A stretch of DNA of 64,000 nt from Alphaproteobacteria bacterium (GCA_013697055.1 JACCXK010000101.1:35055-99054), one strand, 5' to 3'; positions 39,276 through 48,966 are shown, counted from the first letter of the stretch. A program made the numbers and translations. The notes: generated by a model not told the origin, from the letters alone.

Positions 39276-40958
39276 ATGCTGGTCATCCTGGACGACGGTT
39301 CCCGCCGGGTTTTTCGCGCCCCCTTTGGCGTGATTGCGGCCGATCGTGCCGAGGAGGTCCCGGCGGCTCTGGCGGCCGTGGTGGCGGCCTTGGGGCAGGG
39401 CCGGCATGTCGCCGGCTGGCTGGGCTATGAGCTGGGCTATGCCCTGGAGCCCAGGCTGGCCGGGACAACCGGTCCATTGCTGCGGCTGGGGGTATTCGCG
39501 GCGCCAGATGGTCATGCGCCCGAGCCGCAGGGGCGGGCCTACGCCGGGGCGCTGCGGCCCGAATGGGATGCGGCGGCTTATGCGGCCCGTTTCGCGCGCG
39601 TGAAGGCGTACATCGCGGCGGGCGACATCTATCAGGCCAATCTCAGCTTTCGCGCCCGCTTCGCCTTCGCTGGCGAGGCCCTGGCGCTGTACGAGCAGTT
39701 GCGCGCCACGAGCGGCGCAGGCCATTGCGGCTTCATCGATGACGGGGAGCGCCAGATTTTGAGCCTGTCGCCGGAGCTGTTCTTCGATCTCACCGCGGAC
39801 GGCACACTGACGGCGCGGCCGATGAAAGGCACCGCGCCGCGCGGCGGCGATGACAGGGCTGAACGCGAAGCGCTGGCGGCCTCGGCCAAGAACCGCGCCG
39901 AGAATTTGATGATCGTGGATCTGATCCGCAACGATCTCAGCCGCATTGCGCAGAAAGGCAGCGTTGAGGTTTCGGACCTTTTCAAGGTCGAGAGCTATCC
40001 CACCTTGCATGCCATGGTCTCCACCGTGACGGCGAAGAAGCGCGAGGAAGCGGGCATCGCTGAAATCCTGCGGACGCTGTTTCCCTGCGGCTCGGTCACC
40101 GGCGCGCCCAAGATCCGCGCCATGGAAATCCTGCGCGAACTGGAATCGTCGCCACGCGGCGCCTATTGCGGCGCCATCGGGCATTTTGCGCCGGCCCCCA
40201 ACAATCAATTTTCGGCGCGTTTCAATGTCGCCATCCGCACTTTGACCATTCAAGGCGGCCAGGGCGAGTTGGGCATAGGCGGCGGGGTGGTGCAGGACTC
40301 ATCAGCGGACAGCGAATATGCCGAATGCCTGCTCAAGGCGCGCTTCTTTGAGGCGGCGCGCTTGCCGCTGGAATTGATCGAGACATTGCGGTTTGAAAAC
40401 ACGTTCATCCGGCTGGAAAGCCACCTGGCGCGGATGGAAAACTCCGCCTCTGTGTTTGGCCTCACCTTTGATGCCGCTGCCGCCACGGTGGCGCTGGAAC
40501 AAGCCGTGGCGGGCCGGGCAGGGCCGCTGCGTGTCCGCCTGACCTTGGATGAAGCAGGCGAGCATCGCGCCAGCGCGCATGACCTGCCGCCCAATCCCGC
40601 GAACTGGACCTATGCTGTCTCGCCGGAACACACCAACAGCGACGACCTGTTGCTGCGGCACAAGACCAACTGGCGCGGCTTGTACGAAGACGAGGTCAAG
40701 CGGCTGGGCACGGATGAAGTGATCTTCTGCAACCAGCGCGGCGAACTCACCGAAGGGGCCCGCAGCAACATCTTTATCCAGCGCGATACCATGCTGCTGA
40801 CACCGCCGCTGGAGGCAAGCGTCCTGGATGGCCGCCTGCGTGCCGAATTCATCGCAGCCGGAAAGGCGCGCGAGGCGGTGCTGACGCCGCACGACCTGGA
40901 GGGTGAGGTTTATTTCGGCAATTCCCTGCGCGGGCTGATCCCGGCGCTCAGACCTTAG
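39276..40958 (+). CDS. pabB: Aminodeoxychorismate synthase component I fused to aminotransferase class IV (PabB-PabC)
   Basis: AAGDIYQANLSFRARF; PMKGTAPRG; GSVTGAPKIRAMEILRELE; C-terminal FCNQRGELTEGARSNIFIQR class IV aminotransferase. Confidence 0.93.
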   Translation: MLVILDDGSRRVFRAPFGVIAADRAEEVPAALAAVVAALGQGRHVAGWLGYELGYALEPRLAGTTGPLLRLGVFAAPDGHAPEPQGRAYAGALRPEWDAAAYAARFARVKAYIAAGDIYQANLSFRARFAFAGEALALYEQLRATSGAGHCGFIDDGERQILSLSPELFFDLTADGTLTARPMKGTAPRGGDDRAEREALAASAKNRAENLMIVDLIRNDLSRIAQKGSVEVSDLFKVESYPTLHAMVSTVTAKKREEAGIAEILRTLFPCGSVTGAPKIRAMEILRELESSPRGAYCGAIGHFAPAPNNQFSARFNVAIRTLTIQGGQGELGIGGGVVQDSSADSEYAECLLKARFFEAARLPLELIETLRFENTFIRLESHLARMENSASVFGLTFDAAAATVALEQAVAGRAGPLRVRLTLDEAGEHRASAHDLPPNPANWTYAVSPEHTNSDDLLLRHKTNWRGLYEDEVKRLGTDEVIFCNQRGELTEGARSNIFIQRDTMLLTPPLEASVLDGRLRAEFIAAGKAREAVLTPHDLEGEVYFGNSLRGLIPALRP

Positions 40959-41292
40959 ACGCCAGCGCCGACAGCTGGGCGATGGTCTGCGGCAGTACCC
41001 AGCCATCCACTTCCATGGTGCGGCCGGCCGCGACTTCGGCTTCGGCGGTTACGCCCAGGCTGCCCGGCTTCAGTGCGGCACGCAGTTGTGCCGCCAGATG
41101 CGCGGCGTCGGGAGCGCCCGCGACATGCGTGCCCAGCCGCGCAGCCTGCCGGCGGTCCACCAGTTGCACCAGCAGATCGTCATAGGGCGTCGGCGGATAG
41201 CGCTTCACGAACAGGTCGGTGAAGCGGTAGAGCCCAGCCGCCACCGCGGTGCCCGCCGCCGCCACGCCGGCGATGACAGTTCTGCGCTTCAT
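40948..41292 (-). CDS. Small exported protein (Tat-like signal) adjacent to GMC oxidoreductase
   Basis: MKRRTVIAGVAAAGTAVAAG; 4-nt overlap with the GMC gene. Confidence 0.65.
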   Translation of the reverse strand: MKRRTVIAGVAAAGTAVAAGLYRFTDLFVKRYPPTPYDDLLVQLVDRRQAARLGTHVAGAPDAAHLAAQLRAALKPGSLGVTAEAEVAAGRTMEVDGWVLPQTIAQLSALASKV

Positions 41293-42794
41293 GCCATCAC
41301 CTTTTTCAGGTGATCGCCCAGCCGCAGGGTCAGCGCCACCAGGTTCAGGGTGGGATTGGAGGCGCTGTAGCTGGGGAAGGTGCCGCTGCCGGCGATGTAA
41401 AGATTGCCCATGCCATGCACCAGCAGATCGGCATCGACCACGCCCTGCTTGGGATCGGCGCTCATGCGGGTGGTGCCCAGGTGATGGTGACCCCAGTCCA
41501 TCCGCGTCATCCAGTCTTCCCTGGTGTGGCAGTTGATGCGCAACATGCCCGCCTTGCTGGCCAATAATTGGCGGCCCAACTCGGTCATGGTGCGGTTGAA
41601 GCGCGTGAAATCCTCATCGGCGATGCGCATGTTCAGCTTCAGCCGCGGCAACCCCAATGCATCCTTCTCGCCGCTCAAGGTTACGCGGCGTTCGGGATCT
41701 GGCATCAGCTCTATGCCACAGCCCAGCGAATAGGCTTTGGCGTTGGACGCCTCTACCCCAAGCGCCAGCGCGGTGGTGATCACCGCCGTTTTGCCGGTTT
41801 CGTCCAGCTCCGCCGGTTGTTCGATGGTGCTCAGCGATCCGCCCACCCTAGCGCTGCGGCAGAATTGGGCGGTGGGGGCGAAGGTGGCGCGCATGATGGT
41901 GCCGTCGGGCAGATTCTGGTTGGCGCCATAGAACGGCGCCAGCGGGCCGGCAAAATTCACCACCGTGGCGACGTCGCGCGGAATCGGATTGTCGGCGAAG
42001 AAGCGCCCAACAAGGTCGTTCTGGTTGCCGATGCCGTTTTTCATCACATCATTGGACGCAAGAAGAAGGCGCACATTCTCTATCCCGCCGCAGGCCAGCA
42101 CCACAAAGCGCGGCTTCACGGTGAAATGCTTGCCGGTCAAGGTGGCGGCATCCAGCTGCTCGACCTGCTTGGTATTCGCACCCAGCCGAATGGCGGTGAC
42201 ATTGGCGTGCAGCAGCGGCTTGATGTTGGGCGCGCGCTTCAGATCGTCCTGATAGCGGTTGCCGAACTGGGTCGGCAATATGTCGCCGCGCATCTTGGAG
42301 AACTGGAACCAGCTGGTATAGAGCCCACCGCCGCTCAGCGGCAGCACCGAGCCTTCCGCGGCATTGTCGGCATCGCCCTTCTGGTCGTAGATCCAGGGAC
42401 CGGCTTCCACCAGCGCCTGCGCCCGCGGAAAATAGGGTTCCAGCGTCTTGCGCGAAATGGGCCAGCCCGAATGCGGCACCCAGTCCCGCGCCTCGAAATC
42501 GATCGCGTCCATCGGACGGCACCAGCCGCCCCAGTGATTGGTGCCGCCACCCAACTGGCGAAGACGCCCGGCGTCCAGCGGCGCATAGCGCACGCCGGTT
42601 TCGGCGCCGGAATACATCTTCTGGATGGCGGGATCGAAATTCATGCCGCCGGATTCCAGCAGCACCACATTCAGCTTGCTGCCCGCCAGCGACAGCGCCA
42701 GCGCGATGCCGGCCGGCCCGCCGCCGATGATCGCAAGATCGGTTTGGAGCACCGTGCCGGTGGGAAGGGTGCGGGCGTCAATCAGGGCGGTCAA
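41289..42794 (-). CDS. GMC-family FAD-dependent oxidoreductase
   Basis: DLAIIGGGPAGIALALSLAGSKLNVVLLESGG; GGTNHWGGWCRP; GHHHLGTTRMSADPKQGVVDADLLVHGMGNLYIAGSGTFPSYSASNPTLNLVALTLRLGDHLK. Confidence 0.95.
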   Translation of the reverse strand: MTALIDARTLPTGTVLQTDLAIIGGGPAGIALALSLAGSKLNVVLLESGGMNFDPAIQKMYSGAETGVRYAPLDAGRLRQLGGGTNHWGGWCRPMDAIDFEARDWVPHSGWPISRKTLEPYFPRAQALVEAGPWIYDQKGDADNAAEGSVLPLSGGGLYTSWFQFSKMRGDILPTQFGNRYQDDLKRAPNIKPLLHANVTAIRLGANTKQVEQLDAATLTGKHFTVKPRFVVLACGGIENVRLLLASNDVMKNGIGNQNDLVGRFFADNPIPRDVATVVNFAGPLAPFYGANQNLPDGTIMRATFAPTAQFCRSARVGGSLSTIEQPAELDETGKTAVITTALALGVEASNAKAYSLGCGIELMPDPERRVTLSGEKDALGLPRLKLNMRIADEDFTRFNRTMTELGRQLLASKAGMLRINCHTREDWMTRMDWGHHHLGTTRMSADPKQGVVDADLLVHGMGNLYIAGSGTFPSYSASNPTLNLVALTLRLGDHLKKVMA

Positions 42795-42867
42795 GGACGG
42801 AGCATCCAGTAAAAGGCCAGTTTAAGGCCCTGTCTGCAGGGCAGTCTTGTCCTAAGTGTGTCGGCGC

Positions 42868-43572
42868 TCAGATGTCTTCGCCATGGCCGATATTATAGCC
42901 GCCATCCACCGCAATGGCCTGGCCGGTGATCCACTGGGCCTGGTCGGAGATCAGGAACAGCGCCATATGCGCGATCTCCTCGGGCTCGCCCATCCGGCCC
43001 AGGGGATGCAGCGCCGCCAGCTTGGCTTTCTTCTCCGGCGGCAGGCTGGCCAGCAGCGGCGTGTTGACGAAGCCGGGGCAGATGCAGTTCACCCGCACTT
43101 TGTCGGCAGCATAGTCCAGCGCCATGTTGCGGGTCAGCGACAAGACCGCGCCCTTGCTGGCGGTATAGGCGGCGCGGTTGCGGGTGCCGGTGGTGGCCAC
43201 GCCGGACGACAGATGCACGATCGCCCCGCCATAGGTGCGCAAATGGGGCAGGGCGTGTTTGGACACAAGAAAGGCGCCGCGCACATTCACCGCCATCACC
43301 GCGTCGAAATCGGCCATGTCGGTTTCATCGACCTTGGCGCGGCGGGCGATGCCGGCGCTGTTCACCACTGCGTCCAGCCGCGGCAATTCCGACAAGGCGC
43401 GCCGCACCTGGTCTTCGTCGGAGATGTCGCAGATGCGGCTGTTCTCGAACGGCGCCGCGACGCGGTCGATGGCGGTGATGGCGGCGCCTTCGGCCTGGGC
43501 GGCCTTTGCAATCGCCAGCCCAAGCCCGGAGGCCGCGCCCGTCACCACCACATGCTTGTTTGTAAAACGCAT
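42868..43572 (-). CDS. SDR-family oxidoreductase
   Basis: VVVTGAASGLGLAIA; NSAGIARR; AAYTASKGAVLSLTRNMALDYA. Confidence 0.94.
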   Translation of the reverse strand: MRFTNKHVVVTGAASGLGLAIAKAAQAEGAAITAIDRVAAPFENSRICDISDEDQVRRALSELPRLDAVVNSAGIARRAKVDETDMADFDAVMAVNVRGAFLVSKHALPHLRTYGGAIVHLSSGVATTGTRNRAAYTASKGAVLSLTRNMALDYAADKVRVNCICPGFVNTPLLASLPPEKKAKLAALHPLGRMGEPEEIAHMALFLISDQAQWITGQAIAVDGGYNIGHGEDI

Positions 43573-43732
43573 GCCCCGCTTTTAGACGGGGCATGCGGAA
43601 CATTCAACGATGGCCGCCGGAGGCCGAAATACGCTGGCCTAGCTTCTGTTAGCGAGCGTAGCGAGCTTACAGAAGCTGGCCCCTCTTCGAGCGCGAAGCG
43701 CGAAGGGAGGCCCCGGTCACCGGCGCGGTGCC

Positions 43733-44482
43733 CTAGCGGTGGCCACCGGAGGCCGAAATACGCTCCCCGGTCAGCCAGCCCGCTTCGTCACTGGCCAGGA
43801 AGACAGCGACCTTGGCGATGTCTTCCGGCTGGCCGATGCGGCCCAGCGGGGCCTGCGCTTCGATAGTCTTCTGGAAATCGCCGCCGATGAAGCCGGCGGT
43901 ATGGGTGCCTTCGCTTTCCACCATGCCCGGATTGATCGAGTTGACGCGGATTTTGCGCGGGCCCAGTTCCGACGCCAGCACCTGGGTGATGGTGTCCACC
44001 GCGCCTTTGGTGCCGGCATAGACGGACGAGCCGGGAATACCCATGCGGCTGACCACCGACGAAATGTTGATGATGCTGCCGCCCTCCGGCCCGAACAGCG
44101 GCAGGGCTTCGCGGGTCGCACTGAGGGTGCCCCAGACATTGATGTTGAAGTGACGGTGGAAATCGGCCTCGGTGGTCTGCTCGATGGGCGCGAAGTTGAA
44201 CACCCCGGCATTGTTCACCAGCACGTCCAGCTTGCCGAAGGCCTTTTTGGTTTCGTCGAACAGCCGCGCCACATCGTCGGTTTTGGACACATCGCCATGC
44301 ACCGCGATGGCCTTGCCGCCCTTGGCCTTGATGTCGGCCACCGCCTTGTCGGCGCCGGCCTTGTCGCCGGCATAATTCACCACCACGGAGGCGCCCGCAG
44401 CCCCCAGCGCCCGGGCGATACCGGCGCCGATGCCCTTTGAAGCCCCGGTCACCACCGCCACCTTGCCTTGAAGTTTGCTCAT
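43733..44482 (-). CDS. SDR-family oxidoreductase (3-oxoacyl-ACP reductase-like)
   Basis: VAVVTGASKGIGAGIARALG; NNAGVF; SSVYAGTKGAVDTITQVLASELGPRKIRVNSINPGMV. Confidence 0.95.
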   Translation of the reverse strand: MSKLQGKVAVVTGASKGIGAGIARALGAAGASVVVNYAGDKAGADKAVADIKAKGGKAIAVHGDVSKTDDVARLFDETKKAFGKLDVLVNNAGVFNFAPIEQTTEADFHRHFNINVWGTLSATREALPLFGPEGGSIINISSVVSRMGIPGSSVYAGTKGAVDTITQVLASELGPRKIRVNSINPGMVESEGTHTAGFIGGDFQKTIEAQAPLGRIGQPEDIAKVAVFLASDEAGWLTGERISASGGHR

Positions 44483-44622
44483 CGAATGTCTCCTTTGATG
44501 TTTCGACAGTTAGACAAACATCATAACGACAAGCGGGGCTTTCAAGGGGTGGGCGCGGCTTTTGCCGGTTGTCGCAATTTCGTCAAATTGACAAGATGGA
44601 ATAAGCGCTTAAGAGAGCGCAC

Positions 44623-44961
44623 GTGAATTACGGGATCAGATTTTTGATGGCCTTGCTGGCCGGCTGGGCGCTGCTGACACCAGCCGCGCTGGCCGATAAC
44701 GCGGCCGGGCCGCTTCCAGCCGGCGCGGCGGCGCACAAGGCTGTGCCCCCCAAGCCGGGCCCGCCCCATCCCGGCCCGCTTAACCCAGGCAAGTCGGCCG
44801 GCGTCCGCGCCGCGCAGCAGGAGCAGGGACATACAGGACTGGCGCTGCTGGGTGCCGGCGGCGCCATCATCGCGGTGATTGCCGTGACGGCAGGCTCCAG
44901 CGGCGGCGGCAATGGCGGCGCCCAGCCCAATTCCCAAAGCGTGCCGGCAACGACGCCCTAG
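44623..44961 (+). CDS. Hypothetical exported/membrane protein
   Basis: N-terminal signal-like helix plus second hydrophobic helix, Pro/Gly-rich. Confidence 0.5.
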   Translation: MNYGIRFLMALLAGWALLTPAALADNAAGPLPAGAAAHKAVPPKPGPPHPGPLNPGKSAGVRAAQQEQGHTGLALLGAGGAIIAVIAVTAGSSGGGNGGAQPNSQSVPATTP

Positions 44962-45044
44962 ATTCCCCCTCTGCCCTTCGCATCGCAAGCGCTGCTACGG
45001 GCACCTCCCCCATGCAAGCGCGCTGACGCGCGCGCGGGGGAGGA

Positions 45045-45323
45045 CTATATCTTGGCCAGTTGTGCCAGGTAGGCGTCCAGTACCGGCCGGTTCAGCTTCA
45101 GATGCGCGAACTTGCCCTCGCGGGTGACGATGACCAGTCCCGCATTCTCCAGCTCCTTCATGTGGTGGGAGAGGGTGGCGGGGGTGATGTCATTGCCGGC
45201 GCTAAGCGCGCTGCAGGGCGTGGTGCCGTCGCAGGAACCGATCTGCTTGAGAATCTCCACCCGGCGCGGCTCGGCCAGGGCCTTGGCGATCAGCTCGGTC
45301 TGGCGTGATGAAAGGGTGGGCAT
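45045..45323 (-). CDS. ArsR-family HTH transcriptional regulator
   Basis: [18 protein letters not shown]...[34 protein letters not shown]. Confidence 0.92.
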   Translation of the reverse strand: MPTLSSRQTELIAKALAEPRRVEILKQIGSCDGTTPCSALSAGNDITPATLSHHMKELENAGLVIVTREGKFAHLKLNRPVLDAYLAQLAKI

Positions 45324-45542
45324 CGCCTGAAAATGGCGCTGCCGGCGGGCCAATACAAGTGAGGCCGCCTATTGTGCCGAGACGGCGGCGATCCGGGGCC
45401 TGGACGCGGTATGGCTCGAAAGCGTGCCGACGGCCATGCAGAGGGCGACGGACAGAACGATCAGCATGTGCAGGCTGTGAGATTTCATGGCGATTCTTTC
45501 GCGCGATGCACCGACATAATCGCGCGTCAGCAGCACGCTTTT

Positions 45543-45836
45543 ATGACGAATCAAGCGGAACCGGATCCTGGCCCGCGCGTGGTGCACGACGGCAAGATCG
45601 TGACGGCGGCTGGGATTTCTGCGGGGATAGATCTGGCGCTTTGGCTGGCTGGTGAATTGGTGATCGAATACGACTCGCAGCCGCCGTTCGACGCCGGTCA
45701 CAAAACAAAAGCGTCAAAGGCCGTGCAGCTGCTGGCCGCCACGATGTTGGACGACCGGATGCCGTCCGATCAGAAACGACTTGTGCCGAAGGCTGCCTGG
45801 CGCCGGTTTGTCGATCTTGTCCGCACGGGTCGGTGA
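45543..45836 (+). pseudogene. Truncated DJ-1/PfpI-family C-terminal fragment
   Basis: PRVVHDGKIVTAAGISAGIDLALWLAGELVIEYDSQPPFDAGHKTKASK matches the family C-terminus; N-terminal domain and an internal helix are missing. Confidence 0.6.
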
Positions 45837-45953
45837 AGAGCGATGCTGATTTGTACGTATTGGCAAGATCAAAATCAACAGCAGTTGTAAGCCCCTCTTA
45901 CACGGCCACACTCTGATACAAATTGTCCCGGGCTTTCTCTCGTTGACGAAACT

Positions 45954-45967
45954 GGCATGGTCGTTGC
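45954..45967 (+). promoter_or_regulatory. Putative sigma-54 promoter of PEP-CTERM gene 3
   Basis: GGCATGGTCGTTGC: GG-N10-GC, 33 nt upstream of ATG 46001. Confidence 0.7.
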
Positions 45968-46000
45968 TAATTGTTAGCCACAAAAAAAGAGGGAACCTTT

Positions 46001-46704
46001 ATGAAATTTTCCATTCCGGCATCGCTTTGCGCGGCCGTCCTGTTTTCCGTCCTTGCTGCTGTGCCGGCCAGCGCCGCTGGGTCTTCGGAACCTATGGCAG
46101 CACCACCGTAAACGGCGGCAACTTTGACATCGTTTCCAACCCGACCACCATGCCATATGGCGGCCTCTACTATCACGCTGATCCGGGTAGCCTCACTGTC
46201 GGCGGCCTGACGACCTTGAGCGCCACCTATGATATGACCACGGGCAGTTTCGGTGCGGGTTCGCCGCGCTTCACGCTGTTCGACGCCGCCGAAACGGGCT
46301 CTGCCTATCTGTATTTCGGCACTCCTCTTGGTGGCGGCAGCTTCACGAACCCGTCGCCCAACAATGTGTTCTCCAGCACCGGGAACTATGCCGATCTCGC
46401 CTCGCTGGATCTGCGCGTAGAGTCCAATGGCTTTAACGGGTATAATAACCAAAACCATTATGTAACCTTCGCGGACTTTCTGGCGAGCGTCGGCAGGGCG
46501 AGCGGTATCAGCTATGTCTTCCTCGATCTAGATGGCGGTTACGCGACCACGCAGGAACTGCTGATCGCAAGCTTCAGGGTGAATGCCGAAAAGTTTACAG
46601 CGGCGCCGGCCGCCGTGCCGGAGCCGATGACCCTCACACTGTTCGGCGCTGGTCTTGCCGGAGCGGCCGCACTGCGCCGTCGCAAGAAGATGCAGAAGGC
46701 CTGA
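46001..46704 (+). CDS. PEP-CTERM sorting domain protein 3 (apparent frameshift at signal peptide/mature junction)
   Basis: ATG 46001 frame: MKFSIPASLCAAVLFSVLAAVPASAAGSSEPMAAPP*; alternate frame: WVFGTYGSTTVNGGNF...AVPEPMTLTLFGAGLAGAAALRRRKKMQKA. Confidence 0.85.
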
Positions 46705-46728
46705 TCGGATCAATTTGGTTGCGAAAGC

Positions 46729-46746
46729 GGCGCCTTCGGGCGCCGT
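46729..46746 (+). terminator. Rho-independent terminator after PEP-CTERM gene 3
   Basis: CGGCGCC TTCG GGCGCCG TTTTTG. Confidence 0.85.
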
Positions 46747-46994
46747 TTTTGTTTGGCGCAAGACAATTGGCGAGACCCCCTCGGCTGCCGCCGCGCCTGG
46801 CCTCGAACGCCTGGCGCCGCCATTTTCCGCGTGAGATATTTCTGGATGCGGCAGGGCGGCCTCGGCGGACGGGCGAGCCGCGCTCCCCCGAGGGCGCCAA
46901 TGGTTGGGTGTCCGGGTCCACCCTTCACAAGCAATAGAGGCTGCGTTCGATCGACAAATCGGCTTTTATAGCGCTTGCAAGAAAGGCGACAGCA

Positions 46995-47555
46995 ATGCCG
47001 GGGCGGGCACGAGCGACGAAGGATATGACGATAGCGGTAGGTGTAGCCGCTGGCGTTATCGCAATCGGCTTTATGGTCTTGCTTGTCGCAGATCCGTGGC
47101 TGCGCCGCCCGCGAGACAATTATGCCACCTGCGTTCTCGACCGTGCACTGGTGTTTGATCGCTCCGCGGTAGGGCAGAGCGCAATCCTTCAGTTTTCACA
47201 GATCAAGCAACGTTATCAGGACGCCCTGACCAGTGAGAAACGCCTGATCGACAGCTCCCCCGCGCATGGCGGAACTGACACGCGCATGTCCACCTTGCTG
47301 CAGAGGGTTCAGCTTGAAAATGCACGTCTTGAAAAGCTGCGCGTCCAGGCGCATGCCCTCGTTATTGAGGCCGTTGCGCCGATCATCAGGAAACAAAGCG
47401 CAATCTCACGATGCTCGATTATCGTGGACAGGTTGGCCATAGTCGACATGGGCCGGGCTCGTGACATCACACCGCCACTCATAAAGGCGATAGGCGAAAA
47501 CGTGCCGCAGCTTCCATCGGGGACGCTGGAGAAAATGCTCCCAAATTTACCTTAG
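46995..47555 (+). CDS. OmpH/Skp-like membrane-anchored protein
   Basis: N-terminal TM, VLDRALVFDRSAVGQSAILQFSQIKQRYQDAL coiled coil, DITPPLIKAI near the C-terminus. Confidence 0.6.
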   Translation: MPGRARATKDMTIAVGVAAGVIAIGFMVLLVADPWLRRPRDNYATCVLDRALVFDRSAVGQSAILQFSQIKQRYQDALTSEKRLIDSSPAHGGTDTRMSTLLQRVQLENARLEKLRVQAHALVIEAVAPIIRKQSAISRCSIIVDRLAIVDMGRARDITPPLIKAIGENVPQLPSGTLEKMLPNLP

Positions 47556-47654
47556 CCGGAACAGCAGGCCTCCGGATCAAGCGTCCTGACGAAGCTGGCC
47601 CGCCGTTGGCCCGCCTGTTGCTACGCAATCCCGGCGAAATGCCGAGGTGGTACG

Positions 47655-47870
47655 ATGACCCATAACGAACTCGATTTGCCCGCCCGCCTGTTCCTTTATG
47701 GTGCAGCGCCGATTGTCGACGGGACCCTTGCTGATTGCGTAAGTCACTGGCAGTCCAACATGAGCCAGCTCGGCCAGGCTCTTTGTCGGGTCCGGGTGAA
47801 GGCTCCGCAAGGCGCATATTGGATGGCGGCTGAGGACATTCAGCAAATTGCAAACTCGGCACACCGCTGA
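47655..47870 (+). CDS. Small hypothetical protein (71 aa)
   Basis: ORF with plausible composition; MTHNELDLPARLFLYGAAPIVDGTLADCVSHWQ. Confidence 0.4.
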   Translation: MTHNELDLPARLFLYGAAPIVDGTLADCVSHWQSNMSQLGQALCRVRVKAPQGAYWMAAEDIQQIANSAHR

Positions 47871-48074
47871 GTTATTTCTTTTCGAAAAGTTTCTGGGTCA
47901 CTTGTCGGGGGATTCGACGGACCACCCCGAAACATCGCGACCTGCTCCAGTTGGGCGGCGTGACCGGGACAAGTGAACGCGCCGCGAAATTGTTAACGAA
48001 CGCCGCTGGTTAATGTAACCAGCCTTTACGTTTGGTGCAGCCGTTAAACTTCGAAACCTCGCAATCCTCCCTCC

Positions 48075-48088
48075 GGCCCGAACATTGC
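48075..48088 (+). promoter_or_regulatory. Putative sigma-54 promoter of PEP-CTERM gene 4
   Basis: GGCCCGAACATTGC: GG-N10-GC, 39 nt upstream of ATG 48128. Confidence 0.55.
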
Positions 48089-48127
48089 GTGGAAACGTGC
48101 ATCATCGCACCAAGGAATATTGACGCC

Positions 48128-48856
48128 ATGAAATTCATCAAAACCAGCTTTGCAATCGCCGCCATTGCCGGCGCCCTTTTGGCGGCTCCGGCTCAGGCCG
48201 CTGTTCTCTACATGGATGACTTTGACGGCAACAGCCCGAGTTTCACGACCGATTATACTGCGGTTGCGCCAGGCCCGAACGCGGGCCTGCCGGAGGGCGT
48301 CGAAATCATCACCAACAATCCCAATAGCGTTCACCCATATTGGGCCGCTTTTACAAACGGCACCGGCAAAGCGCTGATCGTCAATGGTTCGACCGCTTCG
48401 GTTCCGAACAACGTCTTCACCAGCGCAGCCGTTGCGGTGAGCACCAGCGGTTCTTATTCCTTCGGCGCCTCGGTCGCGAACATCTGCTGCAACAGCAGTT
48501 ACTTTCCCAACGCCAGCGCCGCTTCCAAACTGCTGTTTGCTTTTATCGTCAACGGGGTCGAGAAGCCGACTGCCACGACGTTTTTAACGCTTCCGGGTCC
48601 GGTCGGAGGGAATTATCCCAATGCCGGCACATTTTTCGATGTCACGGCCGCGATAAACCTGACTGCCGGTGACATGTTCCAGGTCATCATTCGCAATGAC
48701 ATCAACGCCGCGGGCGGCAACGATTTTGCCCTCGACAATATTGTGTTGGAAAACACGCGTACGGCAATCCCTGAACCGCTGACCCTTTCCCTGTTCGGTG
48801 CCGGGCTAGCGGCTGCGACAGCATTGCGTCGCCGCAAGAAAATGCAGAAGGCCTGA
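48128..48856 (+). CDS. PEP-CTERM sorting domain protein 4
   Basis: Signal MKFIKTSFAIAAIAGALLAAPAQA; C-terminus IPEPLTLSLFGAGLAAATALRRRKKMQKA. Confidence 0.94.
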   Translation: MKFIKTSFAIAAIAGALLAAPAQAAVLYMDDFDGNSPSFTTDYTAVAPGPNAGLPEGVEIITNNPNSVHPYWAAFTNGTGKALIVNGSTASVPNNVFTSAAVAVSTSGSYSFGASVANICCNSSYFPNASAASKLLFAFIVNGVEKPTATTFLTLPGPVGGNYPNAGTFFDVTAAINLTAGDMFQVIIRNDINAAGGNDFALDNIVLENTRTAIPEPLTLSLFGAGLAAATALRRRKKMQKA

Positions 48857-48879
48857 TGGGATCAATTGGATTGCGAGAG

Positions 48880-48897
48880 CGGCGCCTTCGGGCGCCG
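48880..48897 (+). terminator. Rho-independent terminator after PEP-CTERM gene 4
   Basis: CGGCGCC TTCG GGCGCCG TTTTTG. Confidence 0.85.
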
Positions 48898-48966
48898 TTT
48901 TTGTTTTGGGCGCTGGCCATTCACTGGCACAACGGAACCCTGTCGCCTCGACTTGGTTGAGTCACC

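Noticed and set aside
39108-40253. Long N-terminal extension of the Hsp20 ORF (38688-40253)
   Set aside because: Runs antisense through pabB; the Hsp20 start is best placed at 39107.
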